This document shows, piece after piece, positions 19,470 through 28,708 of a stretch of 64,000 nucleotides of DNA. Origin of the DNA: Eleftheria terrae (GTDB lineage: Bacteria; Pseudomonadota; Gammaproteobacteria; Burkholderiales; Burkholderiaceae_C); contig NZ_CP106951.1 in NCBI RefSeq assembly GCF_030419005.1, forward strand, positions 4,526,001 to 4,590,000, written 5' to 3'. The notes under the pieces were generated by a model. It saw only the letters and a list, made by a program, of their open reading frames with translations, was not told the origin of the DNA and ran no database searches. Position numbers and translations under genes: made by a program. How positions within the stretch are numbered: position 1 is the stretch's first letter; each line of letters starts with the position of its first letter.

Positions 19470-19534
19470 GATCAGGGGCCTGGGTAGGGAGGAGAAAAAG
19501 CGGGCGGGGACCGCTGCAGGAGGAAAGGAGGCGG

Positions 19535-19771
19535 CTACTTGAGCAGCTTGTGCTCGACGAGCTTGCGCCGCAGCGTGTTGCGGTTGATGCCCAGCCATTC
19601 GGCGGCGCGCGACTGGTTGCCGTCGGCCTGCTGCATCACCACTTCCAGCAGCGGTTTCTCGACGATGGTGAGGATCATGTCGTACATCGAATGCGGCTCT
19701 TCGCCGCGCAGGTCCTTGAAGTAGGACTCCAAGCTGCTGCGGATGCACTCTTCTATGTTTTTCTTGCTCAT
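19535..19771 (-). CDS. fis: Fis-family DNA-binding protein
   Basis: Small nucleoid-associated/regulatory protein of 78 residues. The C-terminal helix-turn-helix reads [21 protein letters not shown], the classic Fis/NtrC-type motif. The N-terminal part ([15 protein letters not shown]) would form the dimerisation helices. It overlaps the end of dusB by 4 nt, the same dusB-fis pairing as in enterobacteria, so transcription is probably from the dusB promoter. Its global role here is inferred from the family. Confidence 0.93.
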   Translation of the reverse strand: MSKKNIEECIRSSLESYFKDLRGEEPHSMYDMILTIVEKPLLEVVMQQADGNQSRAAEWLGINRNTLRRKLVEHKLLK

Positions 19772-20817
19772 GCGGCTTCCCGGGTCTGGGGCTCGGCTTC
19801 GTCGGCCAGCGGGGCGCCCGCGGTGGGCAGGCGCTCCTGGGACGCAGCCAGTCGATTGAAGAAGTCAGACACTGCCAGCAGCTGTTGCTCGCAGGTCTGC
19901 AGCGTGTTCATGTGGGCGCGAAACTCTTCACCGCCCGGCAATGCGCGCACATACCAGCCGATGTGCTTGCGGGCGGTGCGCACGCCGGTGAACTCGCCGT
20001 ACAGGTCGTAGTGGTCGTGCAGGTGCTCGGTGAGCCAGGCCTGCACGTCGCGCACGCGCGGCGGCGGCAGTACCTCGCCGGTGGCGAGGAAGTGGGCGAT
20101 CTCGCGGAAGATCCACGGCCGGCCCTGGGCGGCCCGGCCGATCATCAGCGCATCGGCCCCGGTGGCCTGCAGCACCGCGCGCGCCTTGGCGGGGCTGGTG
20201 ATGTCGCCGTTGGCGACCACCGGGATCGACAAGGCGGCCTTCACCGCGGCGATGGTGTCGTACTCGGCCTCGCCCTTGTAGCCTTGCTCGCGGGTGCGGC
20301 CATGCACGGTCAGCATCGCGATGCCGGCGGATTCGGCCGCGCGGGCGATGGCCAGCGCGTTCTTGTGCTGCTGGCACCAGCCCGTGCGCATCTTGAGGGT
20401 GACCGGCACGCCATGCGGTGCGCAGGCGGTGACGACCGCCTCGACGATGCGCAGCGCGAGGGTCTCGTCCTGCATCAGCGCCGAGCCGGCCCACTTGTTG
20501 CACACCTTCTTGGCCGGGCAGCCCATGTTGATGTCGATGATCTGCGCGCCGCGGGCGATGTTGTAGGCGGCGGCCTCGGCCATCATGATGGGCTCGGTGC
20601 CGGCAATCTGCACCGCGATGGGGGCCACCTCGCCGTCGTGGTTGGCACGCCGGGAGGTCTTCAGGCTGTCCCACAAGTCCTTGCGCGACGTCACCATCTC
20701 GCTGACCGCGTAGCCGGCGCCCAGGCGCTTGCACAGCCGGCGGAACGGCCGGTCCGTGACGCCTGCCATGGGCGCGACAAAAAGCGTGTTCGCCAACTCG
20801 AACGGGCCGATGCGCAT
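19768..20817 (-). CDS. dusB: tRNA-dihydrouridine synthase DusB
   Basis: FMN- and NADPH-dependent enzyme reducing uridine to dihydrouridine in the tRNA D-loop. From the ATG at 20817 it has 349 residues. Signatures: [16 protein letters not shown], the catalytic Cys100 in [46 protein letters not shown] and [18 protein letters not shown]. An upstream open frame exists, but the [10 protein letters not shown] start fits the family. It is coupled to fis. Confidence 0.96.
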   Translation of the reverse strand: MRIGPFELANTLFVAPMAGVTDRPFRRLCKRLGAGYAVSEMVTSRKDLWDSLKTSRRANHDGEVAPIAVQIAGTEPIMMAEAAAYNIARGAQIIDINMGCPAKKVCNKWAGSALMQDETLALRIVEAVVTACAPHGVPVTLKMRTGWCQQHKNALAIARAAESAGIAMLTVHGRTREQGYKGEAEYDTIAAVKAALSIPVVANGDITSPAKARAVLQATGADALMIGRAAQGRPWIFREIAHFLATGEVLPPPRVRDVQAWLTEHLHDHYDLYGEFTGVRTARKHIGWYVRALPGGEEFRAHMNTLQTCEQQLLAVSDFFNRLAASQERLPTAGAPLADEAEPQTREAA

Positions 20818-20855
20818 GCGGGAAAAGGGTGTGGGAGTGCTGAAAAAGGAGGCAG

Positions 20856-20861
20856 AGTATA
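20856..20861 (-). promoter_or_regulatory. Candidate -10 element for dusB-fis
   Basis: TATACT on the minus strand, about 40 nt upstream of the dusB ATG. A TTGCCG lies 19 nt further upstream as a weak -35. Only the -10 is convincing. Confidence 0.4.
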
Positions 20862-20978
20862 GCGGTTGGCGGGACCGCGCCGGCAACGAAGCCCTGCTCC
20901 CAGCGCAGCGCGCCTGGACACGGGCCGGCCGGCGGATGCGTCGGTGGCTGGCCGACGGCGGCGCCGGGGTCGACTCCC

Positions 20979-20984
20979 GATAAT
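20979..20984 (+). promoter_or_regulatory. Candidate -10 element for the YqaA-like gene
   Basis: GATAAT, 14 nt before the ATG at 20993, preceded by CGACTCCC exactly as at lpxC. No clear -35. The gene would have a very short leader. Confidence 0.35.
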
Positions 20985-20992
20985 CGCGCCCC

Positions 20993-21463
20993 ATGGAAGA
21001 GTGGCTGAACCCATTGCTCGCGATGCTGGCGCTGCCGGAATACGGTCTGAGCACCTTGTTCCTGGTGGCGCTGGTGTCGGCGACCCTGCTGCCGCTGGGC
21101 TCGGAGCCGGCCCTGTTCGGGCTGATCCAGCTCAGCCCGCACCTGCTGTGGCCGGCGATCGCGGTGGCCACCGCCGGCAACACGCTGGGCGGCGTCATCA
21201 CCTACTGGATGGGCTACGGCGCCGAGAAGGCCTACGAGCACCTCACCCACAAGCACCCGAAGGCGCGGCTGCTGAACTGGCTGGGCAGGCTGGGGCCGAA
21301 GTCACTGCTGTTGTCATGGCTGCCGATCGTCGGCGACCCGCTGTGCGGGGTGGCGGGATGGCTGGAGATGCCGTTCTGGCGCTGCCTGTTCTACATGGCC
21401 ATCGGCAAGCTGCTGCGCTACCTGGGGATGACGTTCGCCTTGCTGTGGTTCTTTCCGGCGTGA
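20993..21463 (+). CDS. YqaA/DedA-like small membrane protein
   Basis: A 156-residue inner-membrane protein related to the YqaA branch of the SNARE-associated/DedA-type superfamily. Visible: LVALVSATLLPLGSEPALFG near residues 24-43, TAGNTLGGVITYWMGYG, and a C-terminal WLPIVGDPLCGVAGWLEMPFWRCLFYMAIGKLLRY segment, which together give the family's re-entrant helix pattern. DedA-type proteins are linked to lipid transport and envelope homeostasis; the exact job of YqaA is unknown. It is transcribed divergently from dusB. The 276 nt after it hold nothing I recognise. Confidence 0.8.
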   Translation: MEEWLNPLLAMLALPEYGLSTLFLVALVSATLLPLGSEPALFGLIQLSPHLLWPAIAVATAGNTLGGVITYWMGYGAEKAYEHLTHKHPKARLLNWLGRLGPKSLLLSWLPIVGDPLCGVAGWLEMPFWRCLFYMAIGKLLRYLGMTFALLWFFPA

Positions 21464-21739
21464 GGGCGCCGCGGCACTGCGGCCGGCAGGAAGCGCTGCA
21501 TCGGTCCTTGCGGTCGGTTCTGGGGTGAAGGGCAGGAAGGGCAGGTGCCGCTGCGGGCGGGCCGGGGTCAGCGGCGGGCTCGGTGGTCGGCACGCAAGCG
21601 TGGTGAGGACTGCGGCTGAGGCTTCATCCGATCTGCGTCGGTGTGTCGCGTCTTCTTCCCGGGGCTGCCCGAGAACCACGCCGTCCCCGCAGCAACCCTG
21701 GGCTGCCGGCGTCTTCGATGCGCTTCCCGTCCGCTTCTC

Positions 21740-22528
21740 TCAGCCTGAAATGCCGCCTGCTGGCGAGAACCGGTCCACCGCGTCGGTGATCAGCCCGTCG
21801 ATCCCGGCGGCCAGCAGCCGCTCGGCCTCGCCCGGGTCGTTCACCGTGTAGCTCAGCACCCGCATGCCTTCGGCATGGATCTGGGCGATGGCCGCGGCGT
21901 CGAGCATCGCGCAGTGGGCCACCACCGCGGCGCAACGCAGTGTCGCTGCCTCGGCCAGCCAGCCTTCGCGCCAGTGGTCGAGCAAGAGGCCGCGGGGCAG
22001 CGTGGGCTCGGTGTCAAGGGCCGCCTGCAAGGCGTCGGGCTGGAAGGAGGTCAGCAAGGGCAGGCTGGCCGGCGCTGGCCGGTGCTGCTCGCGCCACAGC
22101 GCGGCGCAGCGCTGCGCCACGGCCGCGCCGGTGGCCCGCTCGGTGCCGGGTGTTGGCTTGATCTCGACGTTCAGGTGGAAGCCGTTGCGCAGCACATAGC
22201 GTGCAATGGCGTCCAGGGTCGGCAACGGCTCCCCCGCGAATTGCCGGCTGTGCCAGCCGCCGGCATCCAGCCGGCTCAGCGCCGGCCAGGGCTGCTCGCC
22301 GGCGATGCCGCGGCCGTCGGTGGTGCGCTCCAGGGTGCTGTCGTGCAGCAGAAACAGCTGGCCGTCGGCACTGAGCTTCACATCGCATTCGAACATGCGC
22401 CAGCCAAAGGACGCCCCGTGCCGGAAGGCAGCCAGGGTGTTCTCGGGTGCCAGCCGGCCGGCGCCCCGATGGGCCAGCCAGAAGGGGTAGGGCCAGTCGA
22501 TGGCCATTGGCGCAACGGTGTCGTTCAT
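21740..22528 (-). CDS. ugpQ: Glycerophosphodiester phosphodiesterase UgpQ
   Basis: Hydrolyses glycerophosphodiesters to glycerol-3-phosphate and an alcohol. From the ATG at 22528 it has 262 residues. Active-site motifs of the GDPD family are [13 protein letters not shown] (His20, Arg21), [11 protein letters not shown] (Glu47, Asp49) and [14 protein letters not shown] (His62). There is no signal peptide, so it acts in the cytoplasm on diesters imported by the Ugp transporter. It overlaps ugpC by 4 nt as the last gene of the operon. Confidence 0.93.
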   Translation of the reverse strand: MNDTVAPMAIDWPYPFWLAHRGAGRLAPENTLAAFRHGASFGWRMFECDVKLSADGQLFLLHDSTLERTTDGRGIAGEQPWPALSRLDAGGWHSRQFAGEPLPTLDAIARYVLRNGFHLNVEIKPTPGTERATGAAVAQRCAALWREQHRPAPASLPLLTSFQPDALQAALDTEPTLPRGLLLDHWREGWLAEAATLRCAAVVAHCAMLDAAAIAQIHAEGMRVLSYTVNDPGEAERLLAAGIDGLITDAVDRFSPAGGISG

Positions 22529-23592
22529 GCGTCCAGCCGCTGGTGGGTGGTGGGATGGAACCAGTGCAGCTTGCCGGCGTGTGGCCGCACATGCAGGCGG
22601 TCGCCGACCTGCGGGCGCAGCTGGGCGTCGTCGGTGCGCACCACCAGCGAGGTGCTGCCCAGCTTCACGTACAGCAGCCGCTCGGCGCCCAGGACTTCCA
22701 CCATCTCGACGGTCACTGGCCAGCCGCTGTCGCCCACCGCCAGGTGCTCGGGCCGCACGCCCAGGGTGGCACCGGCCAGCGGCAGCTCGGTGCCGGCGGG
22801 CAGGGCCAGGCGCTCGCCGCCGGCCATGAAGAACAGGCCCTCGGGATGTCCCTCGATCAAATTCATCGGCGGCGAGCCGATGAAGCTGGCCACGAAGGTG
22901 GTGGCCGGGCTGGCATACACCGCCTCGGGGGTGCCGATCTGCTCGATGCGGCCGGCGTTCATCACGATCATGCGCTGCGCAAGCGTCATCGCCTCGACCT
23001 GGTCGTGGGTCACGAACAGCGAGGTGATGCCCAGCTCGCGGTGCAGCTTCTGGATTTCCAGCCGGGTCTGCACCCGCAGCTTGGCGTCCAGGTTCGACAG
23101 GGGTTCGTCGAACAGGAAGACCTGCGGCTGGCGCACGATGGCCCGCCCCATCGCCACCCGCTGGCGCTGCCCGCCGGAGAGCTCGCGCGGCTTGCGCTGC
23201 AGCAGCGCGCCCAGCTCCAGGATGGCCGCCGCCTTCTCCACCCGCTGGCGGATGGCGTCGCGCGGCAGGCCCTGGATCTTGAGCCCGTAGGCCATGTTGT
23301 CGTAGACGCTCATGTGCGGGTAGAGCGCATAGTTCTGGAACACCATGGCGATGTCGCGCTCGGAGGGCTCCAGCTGGTTGACCACCCGGGGGCCGATCGC
23401 GATCTCGCCTTCGCTCACTTCCTCCAGGCCGGCCACCATGCGCAGCAGCGTGGACTTGCCGCAACCCGACGGGCCGACGATCACGATGAACTCGCCGTCG
23501 GCGATCTCGGCACTGACGCCGTGGATCACCTGCGCCGCCCGCGGGCCCGAGCCGTAGCGCTTGACGACCTTGCGTATCGAGAGGGATGCCAT
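22525..23592 (-). CDS. ugpC: sn-glycerol-3-phosphate ABC transporter ATP-binding protein UgpC
   Basis: ATPase subunit (355 residues) energising uptake of glycerol-3-phosphate and its diesters. Walker [10 protein letters not shown] is at 40-48, the Q-loop is in [13 protein letters not shown], the ABC signature [14 protein letters not shown] is at 138-151, and Walker B with [12 protein letters not shown] is at about 159-170. [16 protein letters not shown] contains the switch His. The C-terminal TOBE-like regulatory domain (from about 240) includes LGVRPEHL. It follows ugpE by 44 nt and overlaps ugpQ. Confidence 0.95.
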   Translation of the reverse strand: MASLSIRKVVKRYGSGPRAAQVIHGVSAEIADGEFIVIVGPSGCGKSTLLRMVAGLEEVSEGEIAIGPRVVNQLEPSERDIAMVFQNYALYPHMSVYDNMAYGLKIQGLPRDAIRQRVEKAAAILELGALLQRKPRELSGGQRQRVAMGRAIVRQPQVFLFDEPLSNLDAKLRVQTRLEIQKLHRELGITSLFVTHDQVEAMTLAQRMIVMNAGRIEQIGTPEAVYASPATTFVASFIGSPPMNLIEGHPEGLFFMAGGERLALPAGTELPLAGATLGVRPEHLAVGDSGWPVTVEMVEVLGAERLLYVKLGSTSLVVRTDDAQLRPQVGDRLHVRPHAGKLHWFHPTTHQRLDA

Positions 23593-23636
23593 CCTGGATG
23601 AGTACCTTCCTGGTGCGCCGGCCGGGCCGGCTGCGT

Positions 23637-24491
23637 CTATTTTTCGGAATCCACCAAGCCCTTGACGAACCACTTCTGCATCAGCAGCACCACCAGCGCC
23701 GGCGGCAGCATGGCCAGCAGGGCGGTGGCCATCACCACGTTCCATTCGGTGTAGGCCTCGCCGGCCACCAGGCGCTTGATGCCCATCACCACCGGGGTCA
23801 TGTCCTCGGTGGTGGTGACCAGCAGCGGCCACAGGTACTGGTTCCAGCCGTAGATGAACTGGATCACGAACAGCGCGGCGATGGAGGTGCGCGACAGCGG
23901 CAGCAGCACGTCCTTGAAGAAGCGCATCGGCCCGGCACCGTCGATGCGGGCGGCTTCCACCAGCTCGTCCGGCACGGTCAGGAAGAACTGCCGGAACAGG
24001 AAGGTCGCGGTGGCCGACGCGATCAGCGGCACCGTCAGGCCCGCGTAGCTGTTGAGCAGGTGCAGCTGGCTCACCACCTCGTAGGTGGGGCCGATGCGCA
24101 CCTCCACCGGCAGCATCAGCGTGACGAAGATCATCCAGAAGCACAGCTGCCGCAGCGGAAAGCGGAAGTACACCACCGCGAAGGCAGAGAGCAGCGAGAT
24201 CGTGATCTTGCCCACCGCGATGATCATCGCGCTGACGAAGCTGACCCACATCATGCGGCCCACCGGCGCCTTCATGCCGCCGTACTCGCCCATGCCGCCG
24301 AACAGTGCCCGGGCATAGGTGTCGAGGAAATGCGTGCCCGGCAGCAGCGACAGCGGCCGGCTCTGGGCGATCTGCTCGGCGCTGTGGGTGGAGGCGACGA
24401 AGGTCACCCACACCGGAAAGGCGACGATCAGCACCCCCAGCACCAGGACCAGGTGCGACAGCGCCGTCAGGACCGGCCGGCGTTCAACCAT
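23637..24491 (-). CDS. ugpE: sn-glycerol-3-phosphate ABC transporter permease UgpE
   Basis: Inner-membrane permease subunit (284 residues, six predicted helices). The EAA loop reads [27 protein letters not shown], the cytoplasmic contact for UgpC. It has the N-terminal [18 protein letters not shown] segment typical of UgpE. It lies 21 nt downstream of ugpA. Confidence 0.95.
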   Translation of the reverse strand: MVERRPVLTALSHLVLVLGVLIVAFPVWVTFVASTHSAEQIAQSRPLSLLPGTHFLDTYARALFGGMGEYGGMKAPVGRMMWVSFVSAMIIAVGKITISLLSAFAVVYFRFPLRQLCFWMIFVTLMLPVEVRIGPTYEVVSQLHLLNSYAGLTVPLIASATATFLFRQFFLTVPDELVEAARIDGAGPMRFFKDVLLPLSRTSIAALFVIQFIYGWNQYLWPLLVTTTEDMTPVVMGIKRLVAGEAYTEWNVVMATALLAMLPPALVVLLMQKWFVKGLVDSEK

Positions 24492-24512
24492 GGCAGCGTG
24501 TCTCCCTCATCG

Positions 24513-25394
24513 TCAGTACTGCACCCTGCGCTCGACATAGCGGAACTGCAGCACCGTGAGCACGACGACGATCAGCATCAGGATGACCGACTGTGCCGCC
24601 GAGCCGCCCATGTCCATCGCCTTGAAGCCGTCGTGGTAGAGCTTGTAGACCAGGATGGCGGTGTCCTTGCCGGGCCCGCCCTGGGTGGCTGCATCGACGA
24701 TGGCGAAGGTGTCGAAGAAGGCATACACCACATTGATCACCAGCAGGAAAAAAGTGGTGGGCGACAGCAGCGGGAACACGATGGTCCAGAAGCGCCGCCA
24801 GGGCCGTGCGCCGTCGATGGCGGCCGCCTCGATCAGCGAGCGCGGGATGGACTGCAGCCCGGCCAGGAAGAACAGGAAGTTGTAGGAGATCTGCTTCCAC
24901 ACCGCAGCGATGACGATCAGCGCCATCGCGTCGCCGGCATCGAGCAGGTGGTTCCACTGGATGCCCAGCTGCCCCAGGGCATGGCTGACCACGCCGATGG
25001 AGGGCGCGAACAGGAACATCCACAGCACCCCGGCCACCGCCGGCGCCACCGCATAGGGCCAGATCAGCAAGGTCTTGTACACCGCGGCGCCGCGCACCAC
25101 CCGGTCGGCCAGCACCGCCAGCAGCAGTGCGAAGGCGAGGCCGCAGACCGCCACCAGCAGCGAGAACAGCGCGGTCGTCTTGAAGGACTGCAGGTAGCCC
25201 TCGTCGGCGAACAGCCGCTCGAAATTGGCCGCGCCGACGTATTCCACCGACAGGCCGAAGGCGTCCTGCGACAGCACGCTCTGGTAGAGCGCCTGGGCCG
25301 CCGGCCAGAAGAAGAACACCAGCACGACCGCCATCTGCGGCGCGATCAGCGCCCAGGGCAGCCACCTGGATCGGAACCGGACACGTTTTTCCAT
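24513..25394 (-). CDS. ugpA: sn-glycerol-3-phosphate ABC transporter permease UgpA
   Basis: Inner-membrane permease subunit (293 residues). The N-terminus is [20 protein letters not shown], then six hydrophobic helices. The EAA loop is [30 protein letters not shown]. It pairs with UgpE and UgpC. A 149-nt gap with a stable hairpin separates it from ugpB, which could make its level lower than that of the binding protein. Confidence 0.95.
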   Translation of the reverse strand: MEKRVRFRSRWLPWALIAPQMAVVLVFFFWPAAQALYQSVLSQDAFGLSVEYVGAANFERLFADEGYLQSFKTTALFSLLVAVCGLAFALLLAVLADRVVRGAAVYKTLLIWPYAVAPAVAGVLWMFLFAPSIGVVSHALGQLGIQWNHLLDAGDAMALIVIAAVWKQISYNFLFFLAGLQSIPRSLIEAAAIDGARPWRRFWTIVFPLLSPTTFFLLVINVVYAFFDTFAIVDAATQGGPGKDTAILVYKLYHDGFKAMDMGGSAAQSVILMLIVVVLTVLQFRYVERRVQY

Positions 25395-25502
25395 CGGTCT
25401 TGCGGTGAGGCGGGGTCGTGTGGGTCCTTATATCGTCATCCCCGGCGGCCCGGCGCGCTTGGCCTTGCCTGCCAAAGGGAAGCGGGCGAGGCAGCGGGCA
25501 GT

Positions 25503-25532
25503 CCGGCCGGCTCGCCCGAGCGAGGCGGCCGG
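25503..25532 (-). other. Intercistronic hairpin between ugpB and ugpA
   Basis: Minus-strand transcript: CCGGCCG-C-CTCGC, loop TCGG, then GCGAG-C-CGGCCGG. This makes 12 base pairs with a single C-C mismatch, starting 12 nt after the ugpB stop. No T-run follows, so read-through into ugpA is expected. Similar hairpins after binding-protein genes protect the upstream mRNA and set subunit ratios. Confidence 0.6.
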
Positions 25533-25543
25533 TGCCCACGCCT

Positions 25544-26857
25544 TCAACGCCGGTTCGCCTGCTCGAAGCGCTGCAGCTGTTCGTTGCCGCGCTTGACGGC
25601 GCTGTCCAGCGCTTCCTTGGCCGACTTGCGGCCGGCCCACAGCTGCTCGGTTTCCTCGTCAAGGATGGTGCGGATCTGCGCGAAGTTGCCGAGCCGGATG
25701 CCGCGCGACTTGTCGGTGGTCTTGCGGATCATCTGGGCCACCGCCACGTCGGTGCCCGGGTTCTGCGCATAGAAGCCGGCCTTCTCGGTCAGCTGGAAGG
25801 CCGCCGTCGTGACCGGCAGGTAGCCGGTGCGCTGGTGGCTGGCGGCCGCGACCTCGGGCCGCGACAGGAAGGCAAAGAAGCGCGCCACGCCCTGGTATTC
25901 CTGCGGCTTCTTGCCGGCCATCACCCACAGGCTGGCGCCGCCGATCACGGTGTTCTGGGGCGCGCCGGGTACGTCCGGATAGTAGGGCAGGGTGCCGATG
26001 CCCGCCGAGAACTTGGCATTGCGCTTGATGTTGCCGTAGAGGCCCGAGGAGCCGGTCATCATCGCGCACTCGCCGGAGACAAAGGTGGCGTCGGCCGCAT
26101 TGCCGCGCCCCTTGTAGACGAACAGGCCCTGCTTGGCCATGTTGGCCAGGTTCTCGAAATGCCGCACGTGCAGCGGAGAGTTGAAGCTCAGCCGGGCCGC
26201 GGTGCCGCCAAAGCCGTTGCGCAGCGTGGCGAACTCGGTGTTGTGCCAGGTCGAGAAGCTTTCCAGCTGGGTCCAGCTGATCCAGCTGGTCGTGAAGGGG
26301 CACTTGTGGCCGGCCGCCTTCAGCTTGGCCGCGGCCAGCGCCACCTCGGGCCAGCTGCGGGGTGGCTGGGCGGGGTCCAGGCCGGCGGCCTTGAAGGCGT
26401 CCTTGTTGTAGTGGAAGACGGTGGTCGAGCTGTTGAACGGGAAGCTGAGCAGGCGGCCGTCGGCCGCCGCGTAGTAGCCGGCCACCGCAGGCACGTAGGC
26501 GGTGACATCGAAGGGCTGGCCGGCTTCCTTCATCACGTCGGCCACCGGCTTGATGGCGCCCTTGGCAGACATCATCGTCGCGGTGCCCACCTCGAAGACC
26601 TGCAGCACATGCGGCGCATTGCCGGCCCGGAAGGCGGCCACGGCCGCGGTCATCGCCTCGTCGTAGCTGCCCTTGAAGGTGGGCACGATGCGGTAGTCGC
26701 GCTGGCTTTCGTTGAACTGCCGGGCCAGGTCGTTCACCCATTCGCCGAGCGCTCCGCCCATCGAGTGCCACCACTGGATCTCGGTCTGCGCAACGGCGGG
26801 GGCCGAGGTCAGGGCCCCGGCCAGGGCGGTCGCCCACAGGGCGGCTTTGCATCTCAT
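25544..26857 (-). CDS. ugpB: sn-glycerol-3-phosphate ABC transporter substrate-binding protein UgpB
   Basis: Periplasmic solute-binding protein of 437 residues for glycerol-3-phosphate or glycerophosphodiesters. The signal peptide is about residues 1-23 (ending APAVAQ). The mature start TEIQWWHSMGGALGEWVNDL is characteristic of UgpB. Later segments PHVLQVFEVGTATMM and TSWISWTQLESFSTWHNTEF match the family. A GGAG lies about 9 nt upstream of the ATG. First gene of the ugpB-A-E-C-Q operon; regulation by phosphate limitation is typical elsewhere but not shown here. Confidence 0.95.
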   Translation of the reverse strand: MRCKAALWATALAGALTSAPAVAQTEIQWWHSMGGALGEWVNDLARQFNESQRDYRIVPTFKGSYDEAMTAAVAAFRAGNAPHVLQVFEVGTATMMSAKGAIKPVADVMKEAGQPFDVTAYVPAVAGYYAAADGRLLSFPFNSSTTVFHYNKDAFKAAGLDPAQPPRSWPEVALAAAKLKAAGHKCPFTTSWISWTQLESFSTWHNTEFATLRNGFGGTAARLSFNSPLHVRHFENLANMAKQGLFVYKGRGNAADATFVSGECAMMTGSSGLYGNIKRNAKFSAGIGTLPYYPDVPGAPQNTVIGGASLWVMAGKKPQEYQGVARFFAFLSRPEVAAASHQRTGYLPVTTAAFQLTEKAGFYAQNPGTDVAVAQMIRKTTDKSRGIRLGNFAQIRTILDEETEQLWAGRKSAKEALDSAVKRGNEQLQRFEQANRR

Positions 26858-27212
26858 CGGTACGGCTCCAGCACAACGCGGGGCCGCTGAGGCCCCCTGG
26901 TCGATGAATGAACCGCACAGGGTAGGGGCGGTTCATGACAGCGCCGTTTATTGACGGATCGCTGCCGGCTGGCAAGCGGGTTAGCCCCAGTGGCGATCCG
27001 GTGCCGGCGGCGCGGAAGCACCGCCCCTTCCCCGGGGATGCCGGCCTTGGCGCCGGCTTGCCGGCATTCGAGCCCCCTGGCGCAGCGGTGGCCGGCGACC
27101 CGGGTCGCGACGCCCTGCACCGCCTGCCTGCCGGTGATGTGCGGCAGGCGCACTGTCCAGCAGCTGGCCGGCGATGCCGCTGGCCCGGGTGGCACCCCGG
27201 GGACGCCCCGGC
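26858..27212. other. 355-nt intergenic region between nadE and ugpB
   Basis: No ORF with family-like sequence. It holds the presumed ugpB promoter region and several inverted repeats. A hairpin CCGGGG-ACG-CCCCGG (27197-27211) lies immediately after the nadE stop. ATGCCGGC/GCCGGCAT arms are at 27038-27045 and 27060-27067. The 9-bp operator-like repeat is listed separately. TTGCCA and AATAAA, 17 nt apart on the minus strand, are a weak promoter candidate. Confidence 0.5.
26908..26936. promoter_or_regulatory. Operator-like 9-bp inverted repeat upstream of ugpB
   Basis: ATGAACCGC (26908-26916) and GCGGTTCAT (26928-26936) are perfectly complementary, separated by 11 bp, centred about 65 nt upstream of the ugpB start. 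Half-sites two turns apart (20 bp between arm centres) suit a dimeric regulator. One ATGACAG (a Pho-box half, CTGTCAT on the minus strand) overlaps at 26935-26941, but no second repeat is present. Confidence 0.45.
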
Positions 27213-28064
27213 TTAGGGAGTGGCCGGCAGCGCGCGCTTGTGCGCGCTCGCATCGTAGGTGCGCAGGATGATCAGCTCGGCCTCGTGCGAGACCGGCTTG
27301 CCTTCGAGGAAGTCATCGATCTGCTCGTAGGTGACGCCGAAGGCGGCCTCGTCCGGCTTCAGCGGCGAGAGCGACTCCAGGTCGGCGGTCGGCACCTTGT
27401 AGACCAGCTCGTCGGGCGCGCCCATCGCCTGCCCCAGGGCGCGCACACGGCGCTTGTTGAGGCCGGTCAGCGGGGTCAGGTCAGCGGCACCGTCGCCGTG
27501 CTTGGTGAAGAAGCCCATCAAGGCTTCGGCGGCTTGGTCGGTGCCGATCACGAGGCCGCCCCGCGCGCCGGCCACCGCGTACTGCGCGATCATGCGCTGG
27601 CGTGCCTTGACGTTGCCGACCACGAAGTCCTCGTGCGCCGCGTCGCGGTAGGTCACGCCGGCCTCGCGTAGCGCCTGCGCCATGCCGTCGACCGCCGCCT
27701 TGATGTTGACGGTCAGCGTCTCGTCGGGCCCGATCACTTTCAGCGCACGCTGGGCGTCGGCTTCGTCGCGCTGCTCGCCATAGGGCAGCCGCATGGCGAT
27801 GAAGCGGGCCTCGTGGCCCTCGCTGCGCAAGCGCTCGACGGCGCGTTGCGCGAGCAGTGCCGCGACCGTCGAATCCACACCGCCGCTGATGCCCAGCACC
27901 AGCGCGCGGGCGCGCGCCTGGCGGGTGTAGTCGGCCAGGAAGGCGACCCGCCGCTCGATCTCCTGTGCCGGATCGAAGGTCGGGGCGACTTCCAGCGCTC
28001 GGGCGATCTCGGCCTGGCGCACGTGGGGTGCGGGGGCTTGCGGGGGGCTGGCCTCTGAAGACAT
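27213..28064 (-). CDS. nadE: Ammonia-dependent NAD+ synthetase NadE
   Basis: Cytoplasmic amidating enzyme converting deamido-NAD to NAD with ATP. From the ATG at 28064 it has 283 residues. The ATP-pyrophosphatase loop [11 protein letters not shown] is at about 58-68; other motifs are [48 protein letters not shown] and LNKRRVRAL. No nitrilase (glutaminase) domain is present, so the nitrogen donor is ammonia. AGGGAG upstream supports the start. It lies 37 nt after pncC. Confidence 0.96.
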   Translation of the reverse strand: MSSEASPPQAPAPHVRQAEIARALEVAPTFDPAQEIERRVAFLADYTRQARARALVLGISGGVDSTVAALLAQRAVERLRSEGHEARFIAMRLPYGEQRDEADAQRALKVIGPDETLTVNIKAAVDGMAQALREAGVTYRDAAHEDFVVGNVKARQRMIAQYAVAGARGGLVIGTDQAAEALMGFFTKHGDGAADLTPLTGLNKRRVRALGQAMGAPDELVYKVPTADLESLSPLKPDEAAFGVTYEQIDDFLEGKPVSHEAELIILRTYDASAHKRALPATP

Positions 28065-28101
28065 GGGTTCTCCCTGGAGTGAGGTGGGCAAGGGCCGCCG
28101 C

Positions 28102-28608
28102 TCAGCCGGCCCGGCCGGCGGCTTGGCCGTGATGGAAGGGCAGCCGCTGCAGTGCGTATTCGGCACTGCGCTGGCGAACCTCGTTGCGGCTGCCGTCGAA
28201 CCTGCGAGTTTCCGAGAAAACGCGCAGCTTGTCCGGCACATTCTCGTCGCGGAACGCCCAGGCGAAGCACTGGGTGCCGGCCGGTATGTCGTCGTCCACC
28301 GCGTCGGCCACGCCGGTGTTGGCAATCGCCACGTTGGCCGGGCTCTGGCGCAGCGCGCCGCAGGCCATCTCGCGGGCCACTTCCTCGCTGGTGAGGTTGT
28401 GGTGCTCGATGGTCTCTGGCCGCACGCCCAGGCAACGCTGCTTGGCTTCGGGCGAATACACAACGTAGGCGCTCTCGAGCAGGGCGCCGGCGCCGGGCAC
28501 GTCAGCCAGGGTGGCGGCGATCAGGCCGGCGGTGCAGGACTCGGCGGTCACCAGCCGGAGTTCCTGCGCTTTCATGAAGCCGACGACGTCATCGAGCGGA
28601 TGGGGCAT
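28102..28608 (-). CDS. pncC: Nicotinamide-nucleotide amidohydrolase PncC (CinA C-terminal family)
   Basis: Deamidates NMN to nicotinate mononucleotide, recycling pyridine nucleotides. From the ATG at 28608, which follows an AGGAGG site, it has 168 residues; an in-frame start at 28689 is less likely. The catalytic segment [17 protein letters not shown] contains Ser24; [14 protein letters not shown] and [10 protein letters not shown] follow. It stands alone, without the N-terminal MoCF-like domain of long CinA. Directly upstream of nadE, it forms a plausible NAD salvage pair. Confidence 0.9.
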   Translation of the reverse strand: MPHPLDDVVGFMKAQELRLVTAESCTAGLIAATLADVPGAGALLESAYVVYSPEAKQRCLGVRPETIEHHNLTSEEVAREMACGALRQSPANVAIANTGVADAVDDDIPAGTQCFAWAFRDENVPDKLRVFSETRRFDGSRNEVRQRSAEYALQRLPFHHGQAAGRAG

Positions 28609-28708
28609 GAGGTCCTCCTGGAGCGGGTTCGTGCTATCGCCGAGCTTCGCCGCGACGCGGCGGCCGCGCCATCGGCCAAACACCGACACGGGGCGATGCC
28701 GGCCCGCC

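Noticed and set aside
26934..26960. Full Pho box upstream of ugpB
   Set aside because: Only one CTGTCAT half is present; no second 7-bp repeat at the required 11-bp spacing on either side.
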